Origin: Rhodomicrobium sp. R_RK_3
Lineage (GTDB): Bacteria > Pseudomonadota > Alphaproteobacteria > Rhizobiales > Rhodomicrobiaceae
Assembly (NCBI RefSeq): GCF_002198715.1
Contig: NZ_MWLK01000032.1
Coordinates: forward strand, 62,001 to 126,000
Length of the DNA: 64,000 nt
Reading direction: 5' to 3'
Within the stretch, counting starts at the first letter, position 1. The number at the start of each line of letters is the position of its first letter. Under the pieces are notes generated by a model, which was not told the origin of the DNA, ran no database searches, and saw nothing but the letters and a program-made list of their open reading frames with translations. Positions 52,407-60,773 of this stretch are shown here, piece by piece. Position numbers and translations under genes: made by a program.

Positions 52407-53663
52407 TCAGTTCGCAGGCCGCTCCATCTTGCAGGTCGTCAGCGAATCCGCGCCCGCATTCGTCACCGTGTTCTCGACCAGCAGCCCATAGGCCGAATTG
52501 TCGAGCGGGAAGGTGATGCCCTCATCCGTGTGCACCTGGATGTGGATGTCCTGGATGGCCTGATGGTCGTCGGCGCGCATCTTGACCTTGCCTCCGAGCA
52601 CGCCGTCGATCTCCAGCCCCTCCATCGCCTTGGCGACCGCGACGGCCTCCGTCGTACCGGCCTTCTCGATCGCCGATTTCAGCAACTGGATGGTGTTGGC
52701 GACGCGCGGCTGGACGACGTCATTATTGGGGTTCTTGGCCTTGAACGCCGTGATGTATTCGGCGCCGGATTTCGACGGCGGCGGATTGCCCTGCCCTTCG
52801 CTGACCACCCGGATGACGTTCTTGCCGTCCGCCCCGAACGTCTTGGTGATGCCGTTCGAGGCGGCGTAATAGGTGTAGATCGGCCCCTTATAGCCGGCGT
52901 CGATAATCGCCTTGCCGAGGCCGACCATGTCCGAGCCCCAATTGCCGGTGATGACCGCATTGGCGCCCGAGGCGATGATCTTGCGCGCATAGGGCGTAAA
53001 ATCCTTCACCTTGCCGATCGGGTGCAGCTCATTGCCGACGATCTCGATTTCGGGCCGCTTCTTGGCAAGGTCGCGAACCGCGCCGTCCGCCACCGCCTTG
53101 CCGAAGGAATAATCCTGGCCGACGATATAGACCTTGGTGATGGCCTTGTTCTTCGCCATCACATCGGTCAGCGCGTCCATCTTGATGTCGGCATTGGCGT
53201 CGAGCCGGAAATGCCAGAAATTGCAGTTCTCGTTGGTCAGCGCCGGATCGACCGCCGAATAGTTGAGATAGATCACGCGCTTGTCGGGATTGCGCTCATT
53301 GTGCTTCTTGACCGCGTCCGTCAGCGCGTTGGCGACGCCCGAGCTGTTGCCCTGCACCACGAAGCGCACGCCCTCGTCGATGGCGGCCTGCAGCTTGATC
53401 AGCGTCTCTTTCGGGCTGACCTGATTGTCGAAGGGCACGATCTCGAAATTGCGCCCGCCGAGCACCCCGCCCTTCTCGTTGACCAGCCGCTCCGCCGCGA
53501 ATTTGAACTCGGCGAGGCCGTTCTCGCCGGTCGTCGCGAAGGGGCCGGAGAGAGGATCGATGAAGCCGATTTTGATCGGGTCGGCGGCATGGGCGGAGGC
53601 GGCAAGTAACGGCAGGCAAAACACTCCCGCCGCCAGACTCCGCAGAGCAAGGCGCTGTTTCAT
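52407..53663 (-). CDS. livK: ABC transporter substrate-binding protein (LivK-like)
   Basis: A 418-residue periplasmic protein with signal peptide (RSLAAGVFCLPLLAASAHA). The mature start DPIKIGFIDPLSGPFATTGE and the following VNEKGGVLGGRNFEIVPFDN are typical of the Leu/Ile/Val-binding protein family. This subgroup is longer than E. coli LivJ and often binds amides or aromatic acids; the ligand is not determinable. GAGAGAGACA precedes the ATG at 53663. It is the first gene of livKHMGF. Confidence 0.92.
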   Translation of the reverse strand: MKQRLALRSLAAGVFCLPLLAASAHAADPIKIGFIDPLSGPFATTGENGLAEFKFAAERLVNEKGGVLGGRNFEIVPFDNQVSPKETLIKLQAAIDEGVRFVVQGNSSGVANALTDAVKKHNERNPDKRVIYLNYSAVDPALTNENCNFWHFRLDANADIKMDALTDVMAKNKAITKVYIVGQDYSFGKAVADGAVRDLAKKRPEIEIVGNELHPIGKVKDFTPYARKIIASGANAVITGNWGSDMVGLGKAIIDAGYKGPIYTYYAASNGITKTFGADGKNVIRVVSEGQGNPPPSKSGAEYITAFKAKNPNNDVVQPRVANTIQLLKSAIEKAGTTEAVAVAKAMEGLEIDGVLGGKVKMRADDHQAIQDIHIQVHTDEGITFPLDNSAYGLLVENTVTNAGADSLTTCKMERPAN

Positions 53664-53850
53664 TGTCTCTCTCCCTGGCGCCGGCTGTTGCCCCGGCTAA
53701 ATTATTACCAATTTAGTTGACCCAAGGTCCTGGCGAAAATCAAGCCTTACCTTCGGGGAGGAGGGACAGTATTGCGGAGATATCAGTTTTGCTGAGCCGC
53801 TCCGTGATCGCCCGAATAGATGATTTGACAAACTACGGGTAGACCGTAGG

Positions 53851-54078
53851 ATGATGATCCAAGCCCAATTCGAATGGGACGCCACCAAGACCGCCGAAAA
53901 GCTCGCCAAGCACGGCATCGGGTTTGAGACGGCCAGCGTGATTGTCCGTGACCCGTTCGCAGTCGAGTTCTGCGATGATCGGCCTGATTACGGCGAAGAC
54001 CGCTATGTTATCAGCGGCCTGGTCGAACAGCGCTGCCTGTGCGTCGCCTATGCGCTTCGCGGTGAAGCGATCCGCTAG
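53851..54078 (+). CDS. BrnT-like toxin, probably truncated by a frameshift
   Basis: A 75-residue protein with BrnT features: FEWDATKTAEKLAKHGIGFE at the start, DPFAVEFCDDRPDYGEDRYV in the middle and VAYALRGEAIR at the end. BrnT is a RelE-like ribonuclease toxin of about 90-95 residues whose usual C-terminus is IRIISARxAxxxERRxYEE. Here the first frame stops right after GEAIR, but the +1 frame continues SARGAEPREQRRYDEENR to the stop at 54125-54127. A small deletion at about 54070 therefore seems to have split the gene. The toxin is probably inactive. The start is ATG at 53851 or 53854. The HTH partner gene starts inside the lost C-terminus. Confidence 0.8.
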   Translation: MMIQAQFEWDATKTAEKLAKHGIGFETASVIVRDPFAVEFCDDRPDYGEDRYVISGLVEQRCLCVAYALRGEAIR

Positions 54079-54092
54079 GGGAGCCGAACCTC

Positions 54093-54455
54093 GTGAGCAA
54101 CGGCGATATGATGAAGAAAACCGCTGAGCGCGCGCGCGCATCCAAAGCCGATTGGGAGCGCTTCGACGCCATGACGGATGCCGAGCGGCGGATTGCGGCC
54201 GAGAGCGATCCCGATGCCCAGCCCCTCACGGATGCCGATTTCGCGCGGCTGAAGCGGACGCCGCCGGCGCGGATCATCCGGCGCGCTCTCGGGCTGAGCC
54301 AGGAGGAATTTGCCGCCAGATTTCATATTCCGATCGGCACCTTACGCGATTGGGAGCAAGGCCGCTCGGAGCCGGATCAGGCGGCCCGCGCCTATCTGAC
54401 CGTCATTGCGCGCGCGCCGGACGCGGTCAGCAAGGCTCTGAAGCCGCTTGCGTGA
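54093..54455 (+). CDS. HTH antitoxin-like protein partnered with the BrnT-like gene
   Basis: About 120 residues. The C-terminal half is an Xre/YiaG-type helix-turn-helix: RRALGLSQEEFAARFHIPIG followed by TLRDWEQGRSEPD. The N-terminal half (DAMTDAERRIAAESDPDAQP) is acidic and would contact the toxin. Such proteins neutralise and autoregulate BrnT-family toxins. The start is GTG at 54093 with GGGGAG upstream, or ATG at 54108/54111. The open frame is intact, unlike that of the toxin. Confidence 0.85.
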   Translation: MSNGDMMKKTAERARASKADWERFDAMTDAERRIAAESDPDAQPLTDADFARLKRTPPARIIRRALGLSQEEFAARFHIPIGTLRDWEQGRSEPDQAARAYLTVIARAPDAVSKALKPLA

Positions 54456-54501
54456 CGATCGAACATTCGCCTCAACCGCAGCCACAGGAGACCCCTCCCA
54501 T

Positions 54502-55635
54502 ATGGATGTAACGCAACTGGCCTTCAACACCGAAACCATGCTGGCAGGTCTGAGGCGTTGGGTTGAGAGCGAGAGCCCGACTTACGACGCGGCGGCCGTC
54601 AGCCGGATGGTCGGGGTGGCCGCCGCCGACCTGTGGGACATGGGCGCGCTGGTCGAGCCGCTGCCTGCCCCGCCCGGTCTCGGAGCCTGCGCGCGGGCGG
54701 CCTTTCCGCATCCGCGCGCCGGTGAGCCGGGCATCCTCATCATGGCGCATCTCGATACGGTGCACCCTATCGGCACGCTGGGCAGGCTGCCCTTCCGGCT
54801 GGATGGCGGGCGCTGCTACGGCCCTGGCATTCTCGATATGAAGGGCGGCGGCTTCATCGCGCTGCAGGCGGTGCACGCGCTCGCCAATGCGGGTGCCGCG
54901 ACGCCCTTGCCGGTGCATGTACTGCTCACCTGCGACGAGGAAATCGGCAGTCCAGGCACGCGCGAGCTGATCCTGGCCGAGGCCAGCCGCCACAAAAATG
55001 TGCTGGTGCCCGAGCCGGCGAGCCAGGGCCACGGCGTCACCACCGGGCGCTACGCCATCGCGCGGTTCAAGCTGACGGCGACAGGCCGCGCCAGCCATGC
55101 GGGCGCGAGGCTCAAGGACGGGCGCTCGGCGATCCGGGAAATGGCGAAGCAGATCCTCGCCATCGAGGCGATGACCGGCGAGGATTGCACCTTCAGCGTC
55201 GGCGTCGTGCATGGCGGGCAGTGGGTGAATTGCGTCGCCACGGAATGCCGCGCCGAGGTGCTGAGCATGGCCAAGCGCCAGTCCGATCTCGACGCCGGCA
55301 TCGAGCGGATGCTGGCGCTGAGCCATGGCGATGCGGACGGCGTCGGCTTTCAGGTCGAGCTGAGCGTGGTGCGCCCGGTCTGGGAGGCGGACGCGGCGAC
55401 CATGCGGCTCTACGAGACGGCGCGGACGGTCGCGGCCTCGCTGGGGCTGGACTTGCCGCATGGCAGCTCGGGCGGCGGCTCAGACGGGAACTTCACCGGC
55501 GCGGCGGGCATTCCGACGCTCGATGGCCTCGGCCTGCGCGGTTCGGGCTATCATACGCTGAATGAGCATATCGAGGTGGCGAGCCTCGCCGAGCGCGGGC
55601 GGCTGATGGCGGGGCTGTTGCTGGCGCTGGAGTAG
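54502..55635 (+). CDS. M20 family metallopeptidase (glutamate carboxypeptidase-like)
   Basis: A 377-residue di-zinc exopeptidase. Metal and catalytic residues are visible in IMAHLDTVHP (His and Asp), YGPGILDMKGG (bridging Asp), LLTCDEEIGS (general-base Glu and ligand Glu), LVPEP and the C-terminal GYHTLNEHI (His). ATGRASHAGARLKDGRSAI is the dimerisation-lid motif. It resembles CPG2-type carboxypeptidases that remove C-terminal glutamate from folates or peptides. The ATG at 54502 is preceded by CAGGAG; a longer frame starts at 54448 but overlaps non-family sequence. Confidence 0.9.
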   Translation: MDVTQLAFNTETMLAGLRRWVESESPTYDAAAVSRMVGVAAADLWDMGALVEPLPAPPGLGACARAAFPHPRAGEPGILIMAHLDTVHPIGTLGRLPFRLDGGRCYGPGILDMKGGGFIALQAVHALANAGAATPLPVHVLLTCDEEIGSPGTRELILAEASRHKNVLVPEPASQGHGVTTGRYAIARFKLTATGRASHAGARLKDGRSAIREMAKQILAIEAMTGEDCTFSVGVVHGGQWVNCVATECRAEVLSMAKRQSDLDAGIERMLALSHGDADGVGFQVELSVVRPVWEADAATMRLYETARTVAASLGLDLPHGSSGGGSDGNFTGAAGIPTLDGLGLRGSGYHTLNEHIEVASLAERGRLMAGLLLALE

Positions 55636-55660
55636 GCAGGGGGGGAATAATGCATTGCCT

Positions 55661-55769
55661 CGTCGTCCCGGACGCCGCGAAGCGGCGAGCCGGGACCCAA
55701 TGGCCGACCCGCGCTCACTGCGGCAAGAGGAGATGCGAGTAGGCCCCGGCTCTCCGGCCGGGGCGACGA
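55661..55769. repeat. Intergenic palindromic repeat, family A copy 5
   Basis: Begins CGTCGTCCCGGACGCCGCGA and ends CTCTCCGGCCGGGGCGACG. It lies between the convergent M20 peptidase and DUF1467 genes. Confidence 0.85.
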
Positions 55770-55782
55770 GTTTGGGGCGCCG

Positions 55783-56043
55783 CTAATAGAGCGAGGTGGG
55801 GATGCGCTCCCAGGGGATGAGGTGGTACGTGGCTATTGCGTAGACGGCGCCGAAGATGACGATGGAGAGCGCCGTCGCGCCGAGAGCTTTTCGCAGGATG
55901 TGATGCGTGACGGGGGCGCTGTCCGCCGTGCCGGGTTCGATGGCGCCGGCATCGGCCTGAGTGTGCACGCCGATGGGCAGCACGATGAAGAATGCCAGCC
56001 ACCAGCAGATGAAATAGATGCCGAGCGCGATGGGCAGGCTCAT
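55783..56043 (-). CDS. DUF1467 family membrane protein
   Basis: An 86-residue protein with two membrane segments (ALGIYFICWWLAFFIVLPIG near the start, ALGATALSIVIFGAVYAIAT near the end) and the family's central GVHTQADAGAIEPGTADSAP. Function unknown. Its place downstream of mce, rnj, birA and nuo is a conserved arrangement in this order of bacteria. A gap of 385 bases with repeats B and C lies between it and mce. Confidence 0.9.
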   Translation of the reverse strand: MSLPIALGIYFICWWLAFFIVLPIGVHTQADAGAIEPGTADSAPVTHHILRKALGATALSIVIFGAVYAIATYHLIPWERIPTSLY

Positions 56044-56101
56044 TTGGGTCTCCGGCCTGCCCGCGGCAGGGTGCTAGGTCTTGCGCGAGGTGAGAGGAAA
56101 G

Positions 56102-56234
56102 CCCCCCTCACCCACCCGCCTGCGGCGGGAGCCCTCTCCCCGCAAGGGGTGAGGGCGAAGAACGAGACGCCGCTTTCTTTTGCCCTCTCCCCTCGAGGGA
56201 GAGGGCGGGCGCGAAGCGACCGGGTGAGGGGGAG
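56102..56234. repeat. Intergenic palindromic repeat, family B copy 3
   Basis: Starts CCCCCCTCACCCACCCGCCT and ends GCGACCGGGTGAGGGGG, with inner hairpins CCCTCTCCCCGCAAGGGGTGAGGG-like (56132-56155) and CCCTCTCCCCTCGAGGGAGAG. It closely matches copy 2 at 52286-52386 in its ends. Confidence 0.82.
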
Positions 56235-56357
56235 ATGCCGGACACTGCGTGTCGATCATCCCGCAACTGCCGGTTCAGTTAGACGTGAACCTTTCCGCAA
56301 TTGGCGAAAGCGGGGAGCAAATCTTCAGAAATCGAACCTTGCTCCGGCCTCACCCCT

Positions 56358-56395
56358 CGCGGCGTACTGGATCCCCCGCTTTCGCGGGAACTGCG
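56358..56395. repeat. Short dispersed palindrome, family C copy 3
   Basis: CGCGGCGTACTGGATCCCCC followed by GCTTTCGCGGGAACTGCG. Same core as 27773-27807 and 48496-48532. A single unit rather than an inverted pair. Confidence 0.75.
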
Positions 56396-56428
56396 CTGAG
56401 AGAACCCGGGCGATCCGATCCTCTCCGT

Positions 56429-56833
56429 CTAAGCCTGCTCCAATTCCACCAGCGTGCCGCAGAAATCCTTCGGGTGCAGGAACAGCACCGGCTTGCCGTG
56501 CGCCCCGATCTTCGGAGTGCCGTCGCCGAGGATACGGGCGCCTTTCTCGACCAGCGAGCGCGCCGCCGCGCCTATGTCGTCCACCTCATAGCAGATATGG
56601 TGGATGCCGCCATTCGGATTGCGTTCCAGAAACTTCGCGATCGGCGACTCCGCGCCGAGCGGCTCCAGCAATTCGATCTTGGTATTCGGCAGCTCGATGA
56701 AAACCGTCGTTACGCCGTGATCCGGCTGCGGCACCGCATCGGACAGGACAGCGCCCAGCATGTCCCGGTAAGTCGCGCTGGCGGCGGTCAGGTCGGGCAC
56801 GGCGATGGCGACATGGTTCAAACGTCCGATCAT
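56429..56833 (-). CDS. mce: Methylmalonyl-CoA epimerase
   Basis: A 134-residue vicinal-oxygen-chelate protein that interconverts (2R)- and (2S)-methylmalonyl-CoA in propionate metabolism. The metal ligands appear in GRLNHVAIAV (His), IHHICYEV (His) and CGTLVELEQ (Glu), and PNTKIELLEPLG is the family motif. I use the ATG at 56833 with GGGAGG upstream; a GTG three codons earlier is possible. It is followed by 34 bases to rnj upstream on the same strand. Confidence 0.93.
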   Translation of the reverse strand: MIGRLNHVAIAVPDLTAASATYRDMLGAVLSDAVPQPDHGVTTVFIELPNTKIELLEPLGAESPIAKFLERNPNGGIHHICYEVDDIGAAARSLVEKGARILGDGTPKIGAHGKPVLFLHPKDFCGTLVELEQA

Positions 56834-56867
56834 GGCGGCCACCTCCCGGTCGTCAGTCTCTAGCCGA

Positions 56868-58547
56868 TTAAACTACAGAAACCATGACGCTGCATATCGG
56901 CTTCTTGCCCCAGGCATTGTTGATGGCGGCGCGCACCGACTTGCGCACGGCCTCGCCGACCAGCTCCGGGCTTTTCCGCCGCGCCCGCGGAATGCTCTGA
57001 ATGGCCCCGAAGGCGGCCTTGATGGCGATCTCCTCGAAACTATCGCCGCCGGAATCGAGCTTGGGCACGCCCGACATCGACACTTGCGGCTCCGCCGCCA
57101 TCTCGCCGGCCGCCGTCATCGTCACGGCGACCACGACGCTGCCGACAAAGCTCAGCTTGCGGCGCTGGCGGATGGAGTCCTCGTCGCCCGGAATGAGGAT
57201 GCCGCCGTCGCGATAGATGCGGCCGACCGGCGCGTCATCGACGATCTCGGGCTCGCCGGGCAGCAGGCGCAGCATATTGCCGTTGCGCATCTGGCTGACG
57301 GCGGCGATGCCGCGCTCGCGGGCGAAGGTCACATGCGCCTCGAGATGACGGGACTCGCCATGCACGGGGACGACGGCTTTCGGGCGCAGCCAGTCATAGA
57401 GCTGGCCGACCTCGCCCCGGCGCGGATGGCCTGAGGTGTGGATCGGGCCGCCGGCCCATTCCGTCATCACCTCGACGCCCATGTCGGCGAGCTTGTTCTG
57501 GATGCGGATGATGCCGCTTTCATTGCCGGGAATGGCCCTTGCGGAAAAGATCACCAGATCGCCGCGGCTCAGCGTTACCTGCGGATGCTGGTTCTCGGCG
57601 ACGCGGGCGAGCGCGGCGCGCGGCTCGCCCTGGCTGCCGGTCAAAAGGGCGACGACATTTTCCGGCGGCAGATGGCCGTAATCTTCCTCGTTCAGCGTCT
57701 TGACGCTCTCGGGCCACAGCCCGGTCTCGCGCGCCAGATCGACGATGCGGTGCATGGAGCGGCCGACCAGCACCAGATGGCGGTCGGCGGCTTCGGCGGC
57801 GTGGGCGATGTTCAAGAGCCGCGCGACGCTCGAGGCAAAGCTGGTGATCGCCACCCGGCCGCGCGCACGCTTGATGATCTGCGCCAGCGACAGCGCCACG
57901 TCCTTTTCGGACGCGGTGACGCCGTCGCTCAGAATGTTGGTGCTGTCGCTAACGACGACATCGACGCCCTCGTCGCCGAGCAGCCTCAGCTTCTTCTCGT
58001 CGGTCGGCGCGCCGAGGCCCGGATGGAGGTCGATCTTCCAATCGGCGGTGTGCAGCACGGTGCCGAGTTCGGTGCGGATGGCGACCGCGCTGGTCTCGGG
58101 GATGGAATGCGCCATGGTGACGAGATCGACGTCGAACGGGCCGATATTCAGCCGTCCGCCGAGCGGAATTTCATGCAGCGGCACGTCGTTGCGCCAGGGC
58201 GTCTCGTGCAGCTTCTCCTTCAGCATCGCCATGGTGAACTTGGTGCCGTAGACCGGCGCGCCGAGCCGCGGCCACATCTCGGCGACGGCGCCAAAATGGT
58301 CCTCATGGGCGTGGGTGATCAGGATGCCGACGAGATTGTTGCGCTCCTCCTCGATGAAACGCAGGTCGGGCAGCACGAGATCGACGCCCGGCTCGCGGTC
58401 GTCGGGGAAGGTGACGCCGAGATCGACCATCAGCCATTTGCGCCGCCGGGGCGTGCCGAGTCCGTAAAGATAGACGTTCATGCCGATCTCGCCCACCCCG
58501 CCAAGGGGGAGGAGGACCAGCTCGTTCTCATTGCCGCGCGCCGCCAT
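56868..58547 (-). CDS. rnj: Ribonuclease J
   Basis: A 559-residue metallo-beta-lactamase/beta-CASP RNase with 5'-exonuclease and endonuclease activity, important in mRNA decay and rRNA 5' maturation. The zinc motif is ITHAHEDHFGAV (HxHxDH), with LPLGGVGEIGMN at the start, SDSTN and SGHPRRGE in the beta-CASP region, and VPVHGESRHL near the end of the core. Its ATG follows the birA stop directly (TGAATG), indicating coupling. Confidence 0.95.
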   Translation of the reverse strand: MAARGNENELVLLPLGGVGEIGMNVYLYGLGTPRRRKWLMVDLGVTFPDDREPGVDLVLPDLRFIEEERNNLVGILITHAHEDHFGAVAEMWPRLGAPVYGTKFTMAMLKEKLHETPWRNDVPLHEIPLGGRLNIGPFDVDLVTMAHSIPETSAVAIRTELGTVLHTADWKIDLHPGLGAPTDEKKLRLLGDEGVDVVVSDSTNILSDGVTASEKDVALSLAQIIKRARGRVAITSFASSVARLLNIAHAAEAADRHLVLVGRSMHRIVDLARETGLWPESVKTLNEEDYGHLPPENVVALLTGSQGEPRAALARVAENQHPQVTLSRGDLVIFSARAIPGNESGIIRIQNKLADMGVEVMTEWAGGPIHTSGHPRRGEVGQLYDWLRPKAVVPVHGESRHLEAHVTFARERGIAAVSQMRNGNMLRLLPGEPEIVDDAPVGRIYRDGGILIPGDEDSIRQRRKLSFVGSVVVAVTMTAAGEMAAEPQVSMSGVPKLDSGGDSFEEIAIKAAFGAIQSIPRARRKSPELVGEAVRKSVRAAINNAWGKKPICSVMVSVV

Positions 58548-59324
58548 TCAAGCCTCGATTCCAATGGCGACATCGCCCGCCGTGATGCGTTTCTCCTCGC
58601 CGCTGGCCAGTGCCAGCCGCAGCGCGCCGGCTTCGTCGATGCCGAGAAAGCTGCCTGTCAGCCGCGTGCCGCCGAGATTGACCGAGATCGGTCCGCCGAG
58701 CGGCTTGGCGCGTTCGAGCCAGGCCTCGCGGATTTCGTGAAAATTCTGGCCGTCGCGCCAGCGGGCGATCCACTCCGCCGTGGTCCAGGCGAGCGCCGCG
58801 AAGGTCTGCGCCGGGGTGGCGTCGATGCCGGCCGCCGCCAGCGAGGCGACCGCGCGGCCGAGATTGCCGGGCGCCTCGGCCAGGTTCAGGCCGGTGCCGA
58901 TGACGATGGCCGCCGCGTCTGTCGCGGGGCTGGCGGCGCTCTCCAGCAGGATGCCGCCGAGCTTGCCGCCGTCCAAGAGGATGTCGTTCGGCCATTTCAG
59001 CCGCAGCGCGGGGCGCAGGCCGGAGCCCGCCGCGACCGCGCCGATAGCATCATAGGCGGCGACGCCCGCCAGCAGCGAAAGCTGCAAGGCGGTGACCAGC
59101 GGCACGCGCGGCCGGATCAGGAGGCTGGCGTAGAGATTGCCCTCGGGCGATGTCCAGCCCCGCCCGGAGCGCCCGCGCCCCGCGCCCTGCGCGCCGGCCC
59201 AGATCCAGACGCCGCCCGGATCGCCCTGCCCCGCCTGCCGCAGCGCTTCGGCATTGGTGCTATCGATCGTCTCATGGAAGACCAGCCTGTAGCCGGTCGG
59301 CAGATCGATGCCACCATGCGCCAT
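58548..59324 (-). CDS. birA: Biotin-[acetyl-CoA-carboxylase] ligase
   Basis: A 258-residue ligase that attaches biotin to carboxylases. The biotinyl-AMP loop reads GRGRSGRGWTSPEGNLYASL, LKWPNDILLDGGKLGGILLE is the catalytic Lys-containing motif, and IGTGLNLAEAP follows. It lacks an N-terminal HTH, so it is the non-regulatory type. Situated between nuoN (13 bases upstream) and rnj (adjacent) in the conserved operon. Confidence 0.94.
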   Translation of the reverse strand: MAHGGIDLPTGYRLVFHETIDSTNAEALRQAGQGDPGGVWIWAGAQGAGRGRSGRGWTSPEGNLYASLLIRPRVPLVTALQLSLLAGVAAYDAIGAVAAGSGLRPALRLKWPNDILLDGGKLGGILLESAASPATDAAAIVIGTGLNLAEAPGNLGRAVASLAAAGIDATPAQTFAALAWTTAEWIARWRDGQNFHEIREAWLERAKPLGGPISVNLGGTRLTGSFLGIDEAGALRLALASGEEKRITAGDVAIGIEA

Positions 59325-59336
59325 GGCCCTGGCGCC

Positions 59337-60773
59337 CTAGAACAGCGACCTGGCGGCTGCCTCGGCGGCGGTCACCAGGAGATTGATGGGGATGAACAGG
59401 AACAGCGTGATGACGCCGGTGACGGCGAGCACGAAGCGCAGCTTGCCCGGCATCGGCTCGAAATTGGCGGCCGGTTCCTGGAAGTACATCTTCGAGATGA
59501 TGGCGAGGTAATAGAAGGTGCTCACCACCGAAGTCAGCACGCCGAGCACGGCCAGCCAGAACAGCCCGGCCTGGATCGCGGCGGTGAAGACGAAATATTT
59601 GGCGAAGAAGCCGGCGAGCGGCGGAATGCCCGCCATCGAGAACAGCAGCATGGCCAGCATGAAGGCCAGCATCGGCTGGTGGCGCGACAGGCCGGACAGT
59701 TCTGCGATGTCCTCGACATGGCCGCCCTTGCGGCGCATGGCCAGGATGCAGGCGAAGGTGCCGAGCGTCATCACCACATAGATGGCGAGATAGATCATCA
59801 CGCCCTTGACGCCTTCGGGCGTGCCCGCCGCGATGCCGACCAGCGCGTAGCCGACATGGCCGATCGAGGAATAGGCCATTAGGCGCTTGATGTTGGTCTG
59901 GCCGATGGCGGCGAAGGCGCCGAGCAGCATCGAGCCGACCGAGACCGCGATGACGATCTGCTTCCAGTCGGTGGCGACCGCCGGGAAGGCGTCCTCGACC
60001 AGCCGGATCAGCATGGCGAAGGCGGCGACCTTCGGCGCGGCGGCGAGGAAGGCGGTGACCGGCGTCGGCGCGCCCTGATAGACGTCCGGCGTCCACATAT
60101 GGAAGGGCACGGCGGAGAGCTTGAAGGCGACGCCGCAGAGGATGAAGACGAGCCCGAAGACGAGGCCGATATTGCTGCCGGAGGTTTGCAGCACCGAGGC
60201 GATGCCGGCGAAGCTCATCGTGCCGGTGAAGCCGTAGACCAGCGAGCAGCCATAGAGCAGCAGCCCCGAGGACAGCGCGCCGAGCACGAAATATTTCAGC
60301 CCGGCTTCCGCCGAGAGCACGGAGTCGCGGCGGAAGGCGCAGAGGACATAGAGCGCGAGGCTTTGCAGCTCCAGCGCCATGTAGAGCGAGATCAGGTTGT
60401 TCGCCGAGGCCATCAGCATCATGCCGACGGTCGAGAGCAGCGCGATCACCGGGAATTCGAATTTCAGGATCTTGGCATCGCGCAGATAGTCGAAGGAGAG
60501 GATCAGCGCGAAGCCGGAGCCGCCGAGGATCAGGAGCTTCATGAAGCGGGCGAAATCATCGACGATGACGGCGCCGTCGAAAAGCTGCACCGCGCCGGGC
60601 GCCTGCATGAGCACCAGCGCGCCTGTGGCGGCGAGGATGAGGACGGCCAGCCAGCCGGGGACTTCGCTCTCCCGGTCGCCGCCGAAGACGCCGTACATGA
60701 GCAGCGCCATCGCGGCGAGGGCGAGGAAGATTTCCGGGAAGATCGGCGCGTAGATTGCGAGGGCCGGCGGCAT
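59337..60773 (-). CDS. nuoN: NADH-quinone oxidoreductase subunit N
   Basis: A 478-residue inner-membrane subunit of complex I, one of three antiporter-like proton-pumping subunits. About 14 helices; the conserved [20 protein letters not shown] on the discontinuous helix 7 region and [20 protein letters not shown] beyond it are recognisable. Its ATG overlaps the nuoM stop by one base (TAATG). Last nuo gene in the operon, followed by birA. Confidence 0.96.
   Translation of the reverse strand: MPPALAIYAPIFPEIFLALAAMALLMYGVFGGDRESEVPGWLAVLILAATGALVLMQAPGAVQLFDGAVIVDDFARFMKLLILGGSGFALILSFDYLRDAKILKFEFPVIALLSTVGMMLMASANNLISLYMALELQSLALYVLCAFRRDSVLSAEAGLKYFVLGALSSGLLLYGCSLVYGFTGTMSFAGIASVLQTSGSNIGLVFGLVFILCGVAFKLSAVPFHMWTPDVYQGAPTPVTAFLAAAPKVAAFAMLIRLVEDAFPAVATDWKQIVIAVSVGSMLLGAFAAIGQTNIKRLMAYSSIGHVGYALVGIAAGTPEGVKGVMIYLAIYVVMTLGTFACILAMRRKGGHVEDIAELSGLSRHQPMLAFMLAMLLFSMAGIPPLAGFFAKYFVFTAAIQAGLFWLAVLGVLTSVVSTFYYLAIISKMYFQEPAANFEPMPGKLRFVLAVTGVITLFLFIPINLLVTAAEAAARSLF

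Larger units (their letters stand above)
56044..56428. other. Intergenic region between mce and DUF1467 with repeats B and C
   Basis: 385 bases holding repeat B copy 3 (56102-56234) and repeat C copy 3 (56358-56395). No gene recognised. The two repeats presumably inserted into an otherwise tight gene series. Confidence 0.6.

Noticed and set aside
54502-55635. M20 peptidase as part of the toxin-antitoxin locus
   Set aside because: It has its own ribosome site and an unrelated metabolic family; proximity alone does not support a link.
57438-59882. 814-residue plus-strand frame opposite rnj, birA and nuoN
   Set aside because: Spans three real genes in the opposite direction; no recognisable domain.
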